Positions 7,884 to 17,051 of a DNA stretch of 29,346 bases are shown piece after piece. How positions within the stretch are numbered: the stretch's first letter is position 1; each line of letters starts with the position of its first letter. The stretch is from an uncultured Coprococcus sp. (GTDB lineage Bacteria > Bacillota > Clostridia > Lachnospirales > Lachnospiraceae): the NCBI GenBank assembly GCA_900557435.1, contig USSH01000001.1:1-29346 (forward strand), given 5' to 3'. Below the pieces are notes generated by a model. That model was not told the DNA's origin and made no database searches. It saw only the letters and a list, made by a program, of their open reading frames with translations. Made by a program: the position numbers and the translations under genes.

Positions 7884-10800
7884 TTATTTGGTTGTGGCTG
7901 ACTTTATTCCGCTCCATCCTGAAAAATAGTTCTTTGTCTTATTATTCTTAGTTATCTGCTTATAAGTACGAATCCGCACATAATACTTTTTCTTTGCCTG
8001 AAGATTTGATAAAGCATAACTGGTTGTCGCATTCTTCCTGATCGTAACTGTCTTCGCTCCAGCAAATGTTGAAGATGTGCTGTACTGTAACTGATAACCA
8101 GTTGTCTGTGTCGGCTGCTTTGCCCACTTGACTACCAGCTTTTTCTTGTCTGCACTTATGCTGGATACGCCAACACCCTTCGGCTTAATTATAAATGACT
8201 TTGTGAAAGTGCCGCTATAATTGCCCTTGAAGCTGATCTTCACAGTGTAACTGCCAACTGCCTTTCGGCCAGAAGCATATGTAACTGTGTAAGAAGCACT
8301 TCCAAGTTTATTTCCTTTGCTGTCCTTGACCGTCACTCCCGGAGTTCTGACTTTGCCATTGTAGGTGAGCTCTGTCGCTGCCAGGGTGATGCTTGCTAAT
8401 CTTGGTATAGACTTTGACGAAATCAGCTTGCCACAGGCAGAGCACTTAACTGTAACCTTTCCATTGGTCTTCGCGGTCGCCTTAACGGTCGTCGTCTTTG
8501 CGGTATGTTTACCTGTTGCAGGAATCTTGAGCTTATCAAGTGTAGTTTCGGATGTACACTTTGCATCTGCGAAATATTTGTGGCATACCCCACAGTACCA
8601 GTACGCCTTATTTCCCGCCTTGGCGCAGGTAGCAGATACTGCTTTCACAGCCTTTATAGTGTGCGCTGCCGGAATAATGGTATCATCAATACTTATTTCC
8701 TGTTCACCACTCTCATCCAGGAAACATTTTCCGCAATTATCACAGAACCAGTACTCTATATTTCCCGGTGTCTTGCAGGTCTTTTCTTTAGCTTTCTCCT
8801 TGGTCGTCGAATGTCCGGTTGCCTTGAGTACATCATCTGCAATGTGTGAATCACATCCCTCATCCTGACATTTGTATCCCACATAACCATCCTCTGTACA
8901 TGTCGCAGCTTTCTTTGTCGCCACATATGTGTGTGGTTTATTTGCCACCAAGACATCATAATCAGCCTTTACATTTCCAGAAGATATTGTAACCACATAC
9001 CTGCCCGGCTGAGTCGAACTGTAATCTGTGGTCACATCATAAGGAATCAGCCTCGAGTTAAATCCACTGCTTCTTATAAGCCTTACGCTTACTCCGTTCA
9101 ATGTGAGATCCTGACCATAGTAAAATGTTGTCTTTGCATTGTCAGTTTTTATATCCACCTTAACTGGATTAAGTCTGATTGGATGGCCTGTGATATCAGC
9201 ATTTGTCAGCATTCCAACATATTCATAACCAAGTTTGCTGAGTGTAAAATCGTCCACATATGATACATCACACTCTCGCCCCTGGACTGTTGTACCCAGA
9301 ATCATATAATCAACATTTGACTTCTTTGCACCGACTCCATTATATATATAACATTTTCTAATCTTCAATTCATTACATAGACCTGCAAATGAACCATGAT
9401 TATCCGCTGAATGTTTAAATTGATCAGTCCATGCATTTGTCGCCATAAAACTCCAGCAGTTCTCCATTAAACTATTATGGCCTTGACCAACCATACCACC
9501 TGTATAGCTTTCACTATCCGTACTTTCAGATTGAACGTTTCCATCCTCTCTTCCACAGTATAGAATATTACTTCCTGTAACATAACCTGCTATATTCCCT
9601 ACGCAACCTTTTACGTCCTGCTTCTTATTCGTGCTCTCTCTGACAATTGTCCACACATTGCGCAGAGTACAGCCATTCAGCTCACTGTTGCTTAGCCAGC
9701 CTGTGATTCCTCCAAGATATACTCTTCCGCCTGACATAATTCCATACGCATAACTGTCAATAACCTCACATCTCGCTATCTTTCCCTTATTCTCAACCAT
9801 TCCGGCAATAACACCAACATAATAGTATCCATCTGCATCTTCCAAGTACATGGTAGTTTTGTCCACCGTCAGATCCTGCACCGTTCCACCCGATATACAG
9901 TTGAAAATGCCGTACTTACTTGTGTTATTTAAACGAAAATCAACATTTGATATGCTATGTCCATTTCCATAAAATGTACCACTGAATTTTCCGGTCACAC
10001 TCGTGAAATAGTAATCTTTGTAATCCAGATCAGCTGCAAGTGATATATATGCGTCATTGTAATAACCGCCTGCAAATAAATTGAACTGCTCCTCAGTCTT
10101 GATCACATATGGATATTCTGATGTTCCATAACCACCGGCTAACTTTCCTGCCTTGCTCGTAAACGTATATGTATGAAGAAGTATCTTCTGATCGCCAATG
10201 GTACAATAAATATCCACTTTGGCATCTGTACCTTCCTCAAAGTCTGTGCCAAAAACAATTCTGTCGCCATTTATCGTAACTCCGCTGTCTGAAGACTCAT
10301 AACTGTATTCGCATACTCCGCCAAACATTTTGACATAACCGCTTCCAAAGTATGCTGCCAGCAGACTATTAGAATCTGGAAGAGTTATGACCGCTCCCGG
10401 CTCCACATTCATTGTGCTGTCTTTCATATTTCGCATCAGATACCCTGCAGGTCCTTTATAGCTGACTTCAAGTCCCTCTATAGATGAGAAATGCTTGTTG
10501 AGATCATAAAAAACATGGGTTGTAGTCTGCATGCTCTCTTCAGTCATCGATGCAAATATCGCCTCAATCTGGTTCATACCGAGCTTTGAGCCGAAATCTG
10601 TGTCATAGCGAGTAAGATTATTTTGTGACATATATGTACTCTGAAACAGAGTTATGGACATATAATAGTAATTTGCCAGACTATATGTGTAGTAAGCCTG
10701 CGCCACAAAATCTTTAACCGCAGCTGCCGTCTCTGCATCAGAATATCCCGCAGCTTTATAGTATCTGCACAAAATATCTGTGACAGAACCCGGGCAGCTC

Positions 10801-11483
10801 ACACCGCTCAAATCTCCGCGGAGATATCCTCCCATTCTCTGAATACGATAGATCAATCCATTTGTCTCATCTGCTGCCCCCAGATTAAACAATTTATCAT
10901 ATGTGTTTTTGACCACCTCTATATCGCTCTCTGCCTTCAACGAATCTAAGTATGTTTCACATGTCTTGATATCTATCCTGAACGCATCATACATATCACA
11001 GAAATTCACAAGATATGTGTTATACTTCAATATTTCTGTGTTGTTATCCAAGGTCTCTTTAATATCTTTCAGCGCATCCCCAGTCTTGCTAATATTAGAA
11101 ACCATTGTAGCATTTAATGCAGTCAGCGTCATATTCTGATCATCCAATCTCTGCTGAATATTGTACAGCTGTGATTCCACGCCGCTCAGATCCACATCAT
11201 TCATTATGACCGTACTTCCAGGCGACTCATTTTCATTTATGCCCATCAGTTCCTTTCCTATACACTTGAATGTACCGCCTATCGCATCCTTAAATGACCA
11301 ATTTTCCTTCTTTGCCTGCTCCATGGCACTCTTGCCTGCTCTGACCATTGTTCCGGCGACATCAAACATCGACAGCACATCTACAGCCTTGGCCTCCTTT
11401 GGCGCCACAGAGATCGTTCCAACCGCCATACATACAACCAGAAACATGCTGACGATCCGCCTCTTTATTCTTTCCTTTCTCAT
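7884..11483 (-). CDS. Large secreted surface protein with GLUG-like, Ig-like, Cys-pair repeat and Fn3 domains
   Basis: This 1199-residue exported protein has a Sec signal peptide (RKERIKRRIVSMFLVVCMAV...AKA, cleavage near 33). Residues about 75-160 are predicted coiled coil (VESQLYNIQQRLDDQNMTLTALNATM), followed by a helical region to about 370. A beta-solenoid region of GLUG-like repeats spans about 465-740 (FSGTFYGNGHSISNVDF, IAGMVENKGKIARCEV, YTGGMVGQGHN). An Ig-like domain of the Big_3 kind lies at about 778-848. Three or four Cys-pair/His modules with CxxC-type pairs lie at about 850-1028 (CDNCGKCF, CGVCHKYF, CSACGKLI). An Ig/MBG-like domain and a C-terminal Fn3 domain (about 1100-1199) follow. 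No LPXTG or choline-binding repeats are seen, so the attachment mode is unknown. GGGGGA precedes the ATG. Adhesion or extracellular interaction is an inference. Confidence 0.85.
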   Translation of the reverse strand: MRKERIKRRIVSMFLVVCMAVGTISVAPKEAKAVDVLSMFDVAGTMVRAGKSAMEQAKKENWSFKDAIGGTFKCIGKELMGINENESPGSTVIMNDVDLSGVESQLYNIQQRLDDQNMTLTALNATMVSNISKTGDALKDIKETLDNNTEILKYNTYLVNFCDMYDAFRIDIKTCETYLDSLKAESDIEVVKNTYDKLFNLGAADETNGLIYRIQRMGGYLRGDLSGVSCPGSVTDILCRYYKAAGYSDAETAAAVKDFVAQAYYTYSLANYYYMSITLFQSTYMSQNNLTRYDTDFGSKLGMNQIEAIFASMTEESMQTTTHVFYDLNKHFSSIEGLEVSYKGPAGYLMRNMKDSTMNVEPGAVITLPDSNSLLAAYFGSGYVKMFGGVCEYSYESSDSGVTINGDRIVFGTDFEEGTDAKVDIYCTIGDQKILLHTYTFTSKAGKLAGGYGTSEYPYVIKTEEQFNLFAGGYYNDAYISLAADLDYKDYYFTSVTGKFSGTFYGNGHSISNVDFRLNNTSKYGIFNCISGGTVQDLTVDKTTMYLEDADGYYYVGVIAGMVENKGKIARCEVIDSYAYGIMSGGRVYLGGITGWLSNSELNGCTLRNVWTIVRESTNKKQDVKGCVGNIAGYVTGSNILYCGREDGNVQSESTDSESYTGGMVGQGHNSLMENCWSFMATNAWTDQFKHSADNHGSFAGLCNELKIRKCYIYNGVGAKKSNVDYMILGTTVQGRECDVSYVDDFTLSKLGYEYVGMLTNADITGHPIRLNPVKVDIKTDNAKTTFYYGQDLTLNGVSVRLIRSSGFNSRLIPYDVTTDYSSTQPGRYVVTISSGNVKADYDVLVANKPHTYVATKKAATCTEDGYVGYKCQDEGCDSHIADDVLKATGHSTTKEKAKEKTCKTPGNIEYWFCDNCGKCFLDESGEQEISIDDTIIPAAHTIKAVKAVSATCAKAGNKAYWYCGVCHKYFADAKCTSETTLDKLKIPATGKHTAKTTTVKATAKTNGKVTVKCSACGKLISSKSIPRLASITLAATELTYNGKVRTPGVTVKDSKGNKLGSASYTVTYASGRKAVGSYTVKISFKGNYSGTFTKSFIIKPKGVGVSSISADKKKLVVKWAKQPTQTTGYQLQYSTSSTFAGAKTVTIRKNATTSYALSNLQAKKKYYVRIRTYKQITKNNKTKNYFSGWSGIKSATTK

Positions 11484-11526
11484 AGACCATCCCCCTTTTT
11501 GAATGATTTTGATACAAAATATTTAT

Positions 11527-11575
11527 TAACCGAACGTTCGTTTATATTATAGCATATAGCAATATATGCCATCAA
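11527..11575 (-). promoter_or_regulatory. Promoter of the surface-protein gene with an overlapping palindromic operator
   Basis: On the minus strand, TTGATG (11570-11575), 18 bases and a perfect TATAAT (11546-11551) form a strong sigma-A promoter. Immediately after the -10, covering the transcription start, is the palindrome CGAACGTTCG (11531-11540), extended imperfectly to TAA-x-CGAACGTTCG-x-TTA (11527-11544). The layout is that of a repressor operator; similar ACGAACGTTCGT sequences are known targets of some TetR-family proteins. Confidence 0.7.
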
Positions 11576-11634
11576 GTTTTTTTCAGCTAAACCCAACCCG
11601 CTGCCAAAAGCACAGATACTTACCGCTCTTTGCT

Positions 11635-13485
11635 CTAGCGATACCTTCTGTCGACGCCATTCTGCCTGTAATATGCCGCCTTATTCTCATACATTCTCTC
11701 GTCTGCAGCCTTCACTATCTCATCAAATGACTCCCAGTCCTTCTCATCACTTGACACATAGCCACATGATATTGATATGGACTTCACCTGCTGTCCAGAC
11801 CATCCACCTACAACATCGTCAAACTCCTGCCGTACTCTCTTCAGCCTTCTGGTATTTACAAATATGATGGCCGCAAATTCATCACCGCCCATCCTGTACA
11901 CCTTACCATAGTTTCCAAAACACTGCTCCATACACTCGGCAGCACCCTGAAGCAGTTCATCTCCAGCCGCATGTCCCAGGGTATCATTCACTGATTTAAG
12001 CCCATTTACATCCATGGACACATACACATATGCAGAATCTCCCGGAAGCTCCCTGACATCATCTATATATGCGCTCCTGTTATAACATTTTGTGAGCTCA
12101 TCTGTAAAAGATCGTCTTATCAGCTTCTGCTCCCGTTTCTTATCCTCGTCTATGCTTCTGGTGGTAAATATAACTTTTAAAGGACGTCCGTCCTCATCAA
12201 CATCTATCGATATAAATGACATTCTGAACCATCCAAGCTCCGTCACCATGAACTCACCTGATACGATCTTTTTCTTGATCAGTCTGTCCCCCAGACTATC
12301 CAGATCCATGAATTTCTGAGCACTTGCCTGATGTTCATCCACAACCACCTTATGGACGATCTCCCTCATAAGCTCCTTCGCCCCTACTGCCCGCTCACCA
12401 GCCCTCAATATCAGGTCTCCTGCGCTATAGAGTGCAAATGTATCATGTTGAAGATCAAGCATATGCATGCTGTAATACATCCCCGACATTGATGTCAATA
12501 TTGCCAGCTGTTCATTTCTCTCCCGGTTCGCACGGATCACCTTCATCACCATGCTTACCACCAGACCGGCGGCAAAGCACAGATACAGTGCCATGATAAC
12601 CATGATTGCCGTATTGCTACGACTGTTCACATCCATTCTATATATAACACCGATCACATACTCTCCGGATCTGCGGAATACACATCTGTTTCTAAAGCCA
12701 TTGATCTTTCTTATGCCTATAAAACTGTCCTCACCGTCCGGCAGCACATCATCAGCCATCGAAATGCCGATCTCATCAAGAGTAAGCCCTACTCCCGGTT
12801 CATATGAATATCCATATATTTCTCCCGATTCGCCATCTGCCACTATAACACTCATTCCATCATACATAGGCATATTGGCAACCACCGTGGATATCTCATT
12901 CTGTTTTACCTCATCCAGAAGTCTTCTCGGCTCGATTCCAACCTGTATCATCTTGGTGCCATCGTCGTTCCACGTTATGGCATACATCATATTCTTACCC
13001 TTTGATGTGTTCGGAGTGACATCCTGACACATGGTGAGATTCTTGTCATCCAGCATTGGCTTAAAATACGCCATCTGTTCCCCGGAATCAAAACTATATC
13101 CAAAGTATTCGGGATTGGTACCGGCATATATCACACCATCCGTATTAAACAAATGCACCTCATCAACAGATATGAGTGCAGCGATCTTGCGGAGCTCATC
13201 CACATCATTTGCCACCTCAGGCTTTGCATCAACTATATACGCCACTGCCTTAGCCCTGACCATATAGTCTTCCTTGAGGGAGTCTATCAGATCATCCTCA
13301 CTTGCCTTATTCTTCTCAATTACATTGCTGACCTGATCCAACAGCACCTGCGATGTCCTGTCAAAACTCCTGTTATTGATAAAGCTCAGTATGACCGCCT
13401 GGATGACCATCGCAACCAGCACGATTCCCCCCGTTATCAGTATTATCCCCGGCAATTTCCTTTTCTTATATGATATCTGACTCAT
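11635..13485 (-). CDS. Transmembrane diguanylate cyclase (GGDEF) with an extracytoplasmic sensor
   Basis: This 616-residue protein should make cyclic di-GMP. It has a first helix (about residues 13-35), an extracytoplasmic sensor of about 240 residues of Cache-like appearance (DEVHLFNTDGVIYAGTNPEYFGY), and a second helix near 293-315. A PAS-like linker region follows (HDTFALYSAGDLIL...), then a C-terminal GGDEF domain. The active-site motif is MGGDEF at 532-537, and the upstream SFTDELTKCYNRSAY block and DVNGLKSVNDTLGHAAGDELL are intact, so activity is likely. No RxxD inhibitory site is visible five residues before GGDEF. No EAL or HD-GYP domain is present. GGGGAG lies seven bases before the ATG. 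It follows a TetR gene by 62 bases and is probably the last gene of an operon with the P-type ATPase. Confidence 0.93.
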   Translation of the reverse strand: MSQISYKKRKLPGIILITGGIVLVAMVIQAVILSFINNRSFDRTSQVLLDQVSNVIEKNKASEDDLIDSLKEDYMVRAKAVAYIVDAKPEVANDVDELRKIAALISVDEVHLFNTDGVIYAGTNPEYFGYSFDSGEQMAYFKPMLDDKNLTMCQDVTPNTSKGKNMMYAITWNDDGTKMIQVGIEPRRLLDEVKQNEISTVVANMPMYDGMSVIVADGESGEIYGYSYEPGVGLTLDEIGISMADDVLPDGEDSFIGIRKINGFRNRCVFRRSGEYVIGVIYRMDVNSRSNTAIMVIMALYLCFAAGLVVSMVMKVIRANRERNEQLAILTSMSGMYYSMHMLDLQHDTFALYSAGDLILRAGERAVGAKELMREIVHKVVVDEHQASAQKFMDLDSLGDRLIKKKIVSGEFMVTELGWFRMSFISIDVDEDGRPLKVIFTTRSIDEDKKREQKLIRRSFTDELTKCYNRSAYIDDVRELPGDSAYVYVSMDVNGLKSVNDTLGHAAGDELLQGAAECMEQCFGNYGKVYRMGGDEFAAIIFVNTRRLKRVRQEFDDVVGGWSGQQVKSISISCGYVSSDEKDWESFDEIVKAADERMYENKAAYYRQNGVDRRYR

Positions 13486-13547
13486 AAGCGCTCTCCCCGC
13501 GTATTCCCATAATAATAGATTCCTTTATATTGGTCTGCCCTCGACTT

Positions 13548-14108
13548 TTACATCTCTCTCTCAAAATTATGAATAGAATTTGCTATATTTCCACGAAGTG
13601 TGGTGCTAAGCTGCTCCACTATTTTATGATAATCGTCTTTCATCCCCTTGTCTACCCAGTCAAGCATAATTCCAACAAATCCATACTTGTAAAAGTCTGC
13701 TATGAACTGTTTATCAGCCTCCGAAAGGTTATCCCCTGCGCATTTCTCATCCACTACATCCGCTATGAGCTGGTACGACAGCTTATACAGATAGTTTTCT
13801 ATCTTAGCCTTATCCACCGACCTGTATATATTTGCGATAAATGGCTTGTTCTCAAGCACAGCCTCAAATACCTGTATCATACCCTCCTGCCAGGTATCGT
13901 AGGTCTTCTTATCCTTCAGCGCCTGCTTGCCATCCTCTATACACACCCACTCGGCAAGCTCATATATATCCTGAAAATGATAATAAAATGTCATCCTGCT
14001 TATCCCGCAGTCTCCGGTGAGATCCGCTATCGTTATCTTGTCAAATTGCTTCTCCTTGAGCAGTTTCTTAAGCGAAACTTCAAGCGCCTTCTTCGTTGTA
14101 TTCGCCAT
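13548..14108 (-). CDS. TetR/AcrR-family regulator (DhaS-like, TetR_C_8 type)
   Basis: This regulator of about 186 residues has the N-terminal helix-turn-helix TTKKALEVSLKKLLKEKQFDKITIADLTGDCGISRMTFYYHFQDIYELAEW, with the TFYYHF signature. The C-terminal domain (IYRSVDKAKIENYLYKLSYQLI...DFYKYGFVGIMLDWVDKGM) has the pattern typical of the DhaS/TetR_C_8 branch common in Firmicutes. The ATG at 14108 has a GAGG at about six bases; a GTG four codons upstream is less likely. The gene follows the P-type ATPase gene after 50 bases that contain a REP-like palindrome, and precedes the GGDEF gene. Its targets are unknown; its own operon and the palindromic operator at 11531-11540 are candidates. Confidence 0.85.
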   Translation of the reverse strand: MANTTKKALEVSLKKLLKEKQFDKITIADLTGDCGISRMTFYYHFQDIYELAEWVCIEDGKQALKDKKTYDTWQEGMIQVFEAVLENKPFIANIYRSVDKAKIENYLYKLSYQLIADVVDEKCAGDNLSEADKQFIADFYKYGFVGIMLDWVDKGMKDDYHKIVEQLSTTLRGNIANSIHNFEREM

Positions 14109-14131
14109 CTTACACCTCACAATCTTTTCCC

Positions 14132-14153
14132 GGGGACGGAGGTACCTGTCCCC
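14132..14153. repeat. REP-like palindromic repeat, copy 1
   Basis: This is a 22-bp element with outer arms GGGGAC and GTCCCC around GG + AGGTACCT, in which AGGTACCT is itself a perfect palindrome. The same 22 bp recurs identically at 19694-19715 and with one change at 19662-19683. It lies in the 50-bp gap between the ATPase and TetR genes and is followed on the plus strand by a T-rich run. Imperfect hairpins of this kind are often dispersed by RAYT (Y1 transposase) proteins. Confidence 0.75.
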
Positions 14154-14158
14154 ATTTT

Positions 14159-16627
14159 TTATTTAAAAATATTATATTTACGGATTTTTCTTTTTATTTT
14201 TTTCCTGTTCTTCTCGTCACCAAAGAAACTACTGAGCTTTTCGACAAACAATGTCAGATATCTGAACATGGATTCCGCAGCAAATGCAAATACCACCATG
14301 AGCAGGAAGCATATGTTGGATATCGACTCTATGGCAAACAGCTTACCGAGGAAAAGTCCACAGAACAGCAGTCCGACTATGTTGATAATAAGTACCCCAT
14401 ACTTCATCTTGTTGAACGGATGGCTGATCTTGATTATTATCATGAATCCGACAACCGCAAGAAGCATTGTGCCGGCTGTGGCTATGTCCTCACTCGGGAG
14501 ATTGAATACCTGTCCGCAGATTACAAGTGCTCCGACCGACAACACATCCGTGAGTCCCGCAGGCAATGCTTTTAGCATGACATTTGCCATAAAGTTTCCC
14601 TCTATACGATTCCTGTTCGGCTCAAGTGCCAGCAGGAATCCCGGCAATCCTATGGTGAACATGCTTATGAGTGATATCTGTGATGGCTCCAGCGGATATG
14701 TGATCGCAAATATCGCTGAGAATATGGCCATCAGCAGTGAGAATATATTCTTGACAAGGAAGAGACTTGCTGATCTCTGAATATTGTTGACAACCTGTCT
14801 TCCCTCAAACACCACATATGGCATACGTCCGAAATCCGAATCCAGAAGCACCGTCTGTGCCGCCTGCGCAGCCGCTTCACTTCCGGATGCCATAGCTATA
14901 CTGCAATCCGCATCCTTCATTGCGAGTATATCATTTACACCATCACCAGTCATGGCAACCGTGTGTTTCTGTTTCTGAAGCGCCCTGACTATGAGCTGTT
15001 TCTGTTTAGGCGTAACTCTTCCAAATACTGTATATTTATCCACAGCCTCAGCTATATCCTTCTCAGACACCAAAGTGGAAGCATCCACATAGTTCTCCGC
15101 TCCATCTATGCCTGCACGCTTTGCCACCTCTGATACTGTGGCAGGGTTATCTCCGGATATGACTTTTATGGCAACGCCCTGCTCTTTGAAATATGTAAAC
15201 GTACTCTTGGCATTTTCCCTTATCGGGTTTGAAAGCACTATATAACCAATAGGAGATATGCCTCCGGATGGTCTTACCGAGCCAATGGAATCCTCATCGG
15301 AATTCTTTCCATTAATATTCTTACTATCATCCGCATCTTTGTCGTCGTTGTTCTCTATGTATGAAACTCCTGACTCCGCCATAAGAAGGACTCTGTATCC
15401 CTTGCTCTGGTACTCCTCTATCTCTTCGGATATCTCATCGTACCTATCCTTCATTATAAACTCCGGAGCACCCAGCATATAGTCTCCCTCGACAAATGAC
15501 ACCTTACTGTATTTGTTCGCCGATGTGAAAGGCTGTGTCTTGAGCAGTGTCCTGCTGCCCTTCTCTATCTCATTCTTATCCACATAAGCTCTGATCGCCT
15601 CCATGGTGGCATTGTTGTCCTCAATGACCGCCGAGTAATCCGCCAGCAGATGTGCAAATGCTCTCTTGTCCATCTCGTCATCGCCGCATCTGCCGCTTAT
15701 CACCAGCTCTGTAACCTGCATACCCGGCTCAGTGATGGTTCCGGTCTTATCCACACAGAGTACATCAACTCTCGCGAGTGTCTCTATACTCTTCATGTCA
15801 TGCAGCAACACTTGTTTCTTCGCAAGTCTTATTGTGCTGAGCGCAAGCGCAACAGTTGTGAGCAGATAAAGTCCTTCAGGGATCATTCCAAGAACCGCCG
15901 CAACCATCGATACAACACTCTTCTTGAATGTCTCTCCATTCATGATATACGCCTGGCAGAACAATATGATTCCCACTGGTATGATGATGATTCCAACCCA
16001 TTTTACAAGTTTGTTGATGTACCTGATCATCTCTGACTGTTCGCCGTCACCCATGGCTTTCGCCTGGGCTGTGAGCTTTGATATGTATGACTCATTGCCC
16101 ACCTTGTCAAGCTTGGCATAGCACTGTCCGGACACCACAAAGCTTCCGGACATGAGTCCATCACCTGATTTCTTCTTGATCTCGTCTGACTCACCGGTGA
16201 GCAGGGCTTCATTTACCGATATACTGCCGCTGAGCACCGTAGCATCAGCACATATCTGATTGCCTGCAGACAGAATGATGATATCGTCCTTAACCAGTTC
16301 CTCTGATTGTATCTGCTGCTGTTCTCCATCTCTCACAACTATCGAATGCGGCGCATTTAACATGCTCATCTTGTCAAGAGTCTTTTTGGCACGCAGCTCC
16401 TGAAATATTCCTATAACCGTGTTGCCTATGATGACCGGCAGGAAAGTCAGATTTCTGAATGATCCAACTATACATAGCAGCACCGTAAGTATGAGGAATA
16501 TAAGATTGAAGTATGTGAGCAGATTGGACTTGACGATCTGCCCCACCGTCTTCTGCGTACTTATATCCGTGTGATTGGTCTGTCCATTGTCGATCCGTTC
16601 CCTTACTTCCTCCGATGTAAGACCCAT
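14159..16627 (-). CDS. Cation-transporting P-type ATPase (CtpE/CaxP-like, probably Ca2+)
   Basis: This ATP-driven cation pump has about 822 residues from the preferred ATG. In order it shows an N-terminal GLTSEEVRERI segment, helices 1-2, the actuator loop with LLTGES (about 143-147), helices 3-4 with IPEGL (about 249-253, the metal-binding PEGL of P2-type pumps), and the phosphorylation motif DKTGT (D near 293). It then has the TGDGVND hinge and a C-terminal bundle of about six helices. No N-terminal metal-binding domain or CPC motif is present, which argues against heavy-metal pumps. The closest type known to me is the CtpE/CaxP Ca2+ group; the ion is inferred. GGGGAG lies eight bases before ATG 16627. 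A TTG at 16675 with AGGAAGAGG upstream is an alternative, and the frame is open to 16753. It leads an apparent ATPase-TetR-GGDEF operon. Confidence 0.9.
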   Translation of the reverse strand: MGLTSEEVRERIDNGQTNHTDISTQKTVGQIVKSNLLTYFNLIFLILTVLLCIVGSFRNLTFLPVIIGNTVIGIFQELRAKKTLDKMSMLNAPHSIVVRDGEQQQIQSEELVKDDIIILSAGNQICADATVLSGSISVNEALLTGESDEIKKKSGDGLMSGSFVVSGQCYAKLDKVGNESYISKLTAQAKAMGDGEQSEMIRYINKLVKWVGIIIIPVGIILFCQAYIMNGETFKKSVVSMVAAVLGMIPEGLYLLTTVALALSTIRLAKKQVLLHDMKSIETLARVDVLCVDKTGTITEPGMQVTELVISGRCGDDEMDKRAFAHLLADYSAVIEDNNATMEAIRAYVDKNEIEKGSRTLLKTQPFTSANKYSKVSFVEGDYMLGAPEFIMKDRYDEISEEIEEYQSKGYRVLLMAESGVSYIENNDDKDADDSKNINGKNSDEDSIGSVRPSGGISPIGYIVLSNPIRENAKSTFTYFKEQGVAIKVISGDNPATVSEVAKRAGIDGAENYVDASTLVSEKDIAEAVDKYTVFGRVTPKQKQLIVRALQKQKHTVAMTGDGVNDILAMKDADCSIAMASGSEAAAQAAQTVLLDSDFGRMPYVVFEGRQVVNNIQRSASLFLVKNIFSLLMAIFSAIFAITYPLEPSQISLISMFTIGLPGFLLALEPNRNRIEGNFMANVMLKALPAGLTDVLSVGALVICGQVFNLPSEDIATAGTMLLAVVGFMIIIKISHPFNKMKYGVLIINIVGLLFCGLFLGKLFAIESISNICFLLMVVFAFAAESMFRYLTLFVEKLSSFFGDEKNRKKIKRKIRKYNIFK

Positions 16628-16778
16628 GATCGGGACTCCCCGCGTATCCAAATTGCTTTCTGAATTTGTATCCAAATAAAACACCTCTTCCTGTGTATAT
16701 GATCGGAAAATGTTATGCACCACGCAGCATTTTGCATCGGCTGCCCATGACATCTCATGATTTCTTTAATAAAGTTCT

Positions 16779-16808
16779 ATTATAAGTACTCCAAGTAAGG
16801 TTATTCAA
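16779..16808 (-). promoter_or_regulatory. Putative promoter of the P-type ATPase operon
   Basis: TTGAAT (16803-16808) and a perfect TATAAT (16779-16784) are 18 bases apart on the minus strand. Transcription from here would give a leader of about 100-145 bases, which supports a start at 16675 or 16627 and argues against the frame limit at 16753. Confidence 0.6.
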
Positions 16809-17051
16809 GGAGGATGGCAGATATTTCATATTTTTTTAAGAAACCTTGTGTCTCCTTAACGACAAACGGGCGGCCATCTGGTTTGAGATGTGTATACATT
16901 TAAAATTATTTTAAAGTAAGTTATTTGAGATAATTCTCAGCATATTATATTGTAATATTACATTTTATTAATACTTTTTTTATATTATAATGTGATTGGT
17001 CATCAAATTGGGGAGGATGACAAGTTTTTATTTTTAAGGGGGATTATTCTA
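16809..17051. other. Divergent intergenic region, AT-rich
   Basis: The region between the ATPase start and the DUF3592 gene (16628-17051) is strongly AT-rich from about 16,900. On the plus strand it holds TTGAGA (16925-16930), 17 bases and TATTGT (16948-16953), and separately a perfect TATAAT (16986-16991) with a poor -35; either could drive the 17052 gene. I see no RNA gene or riboswitch fold. Confidence 0.4.

Noticed and set aside
11531..11540. The CGAACGTTCG palindrome as a restriction-site coincidence
   Set aside because: Chance alone could give a 10-bp palindrome, but its exact placement after a perfect -10 box with extended symmetry makes an operator more likely, so it was kept as a finding.
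14132..14153. The palindrome as the intrinsic terminator of the P-type ATPase gene
   Set aside because: On the minus strand no T run follows the stem, and exact copies occur elsewhere. It is better described as a dispersed repeat.
13530..14780. A 416-codon plus-strand open frame
   Set aside because: It lies antisense to the TetR gene and the end of the P-type ATPase gene, has no ribosome binding site, and translates to a low-complexity Ile/Leu/Ser/His-rich sequence with no domain. It is a shadow frame.
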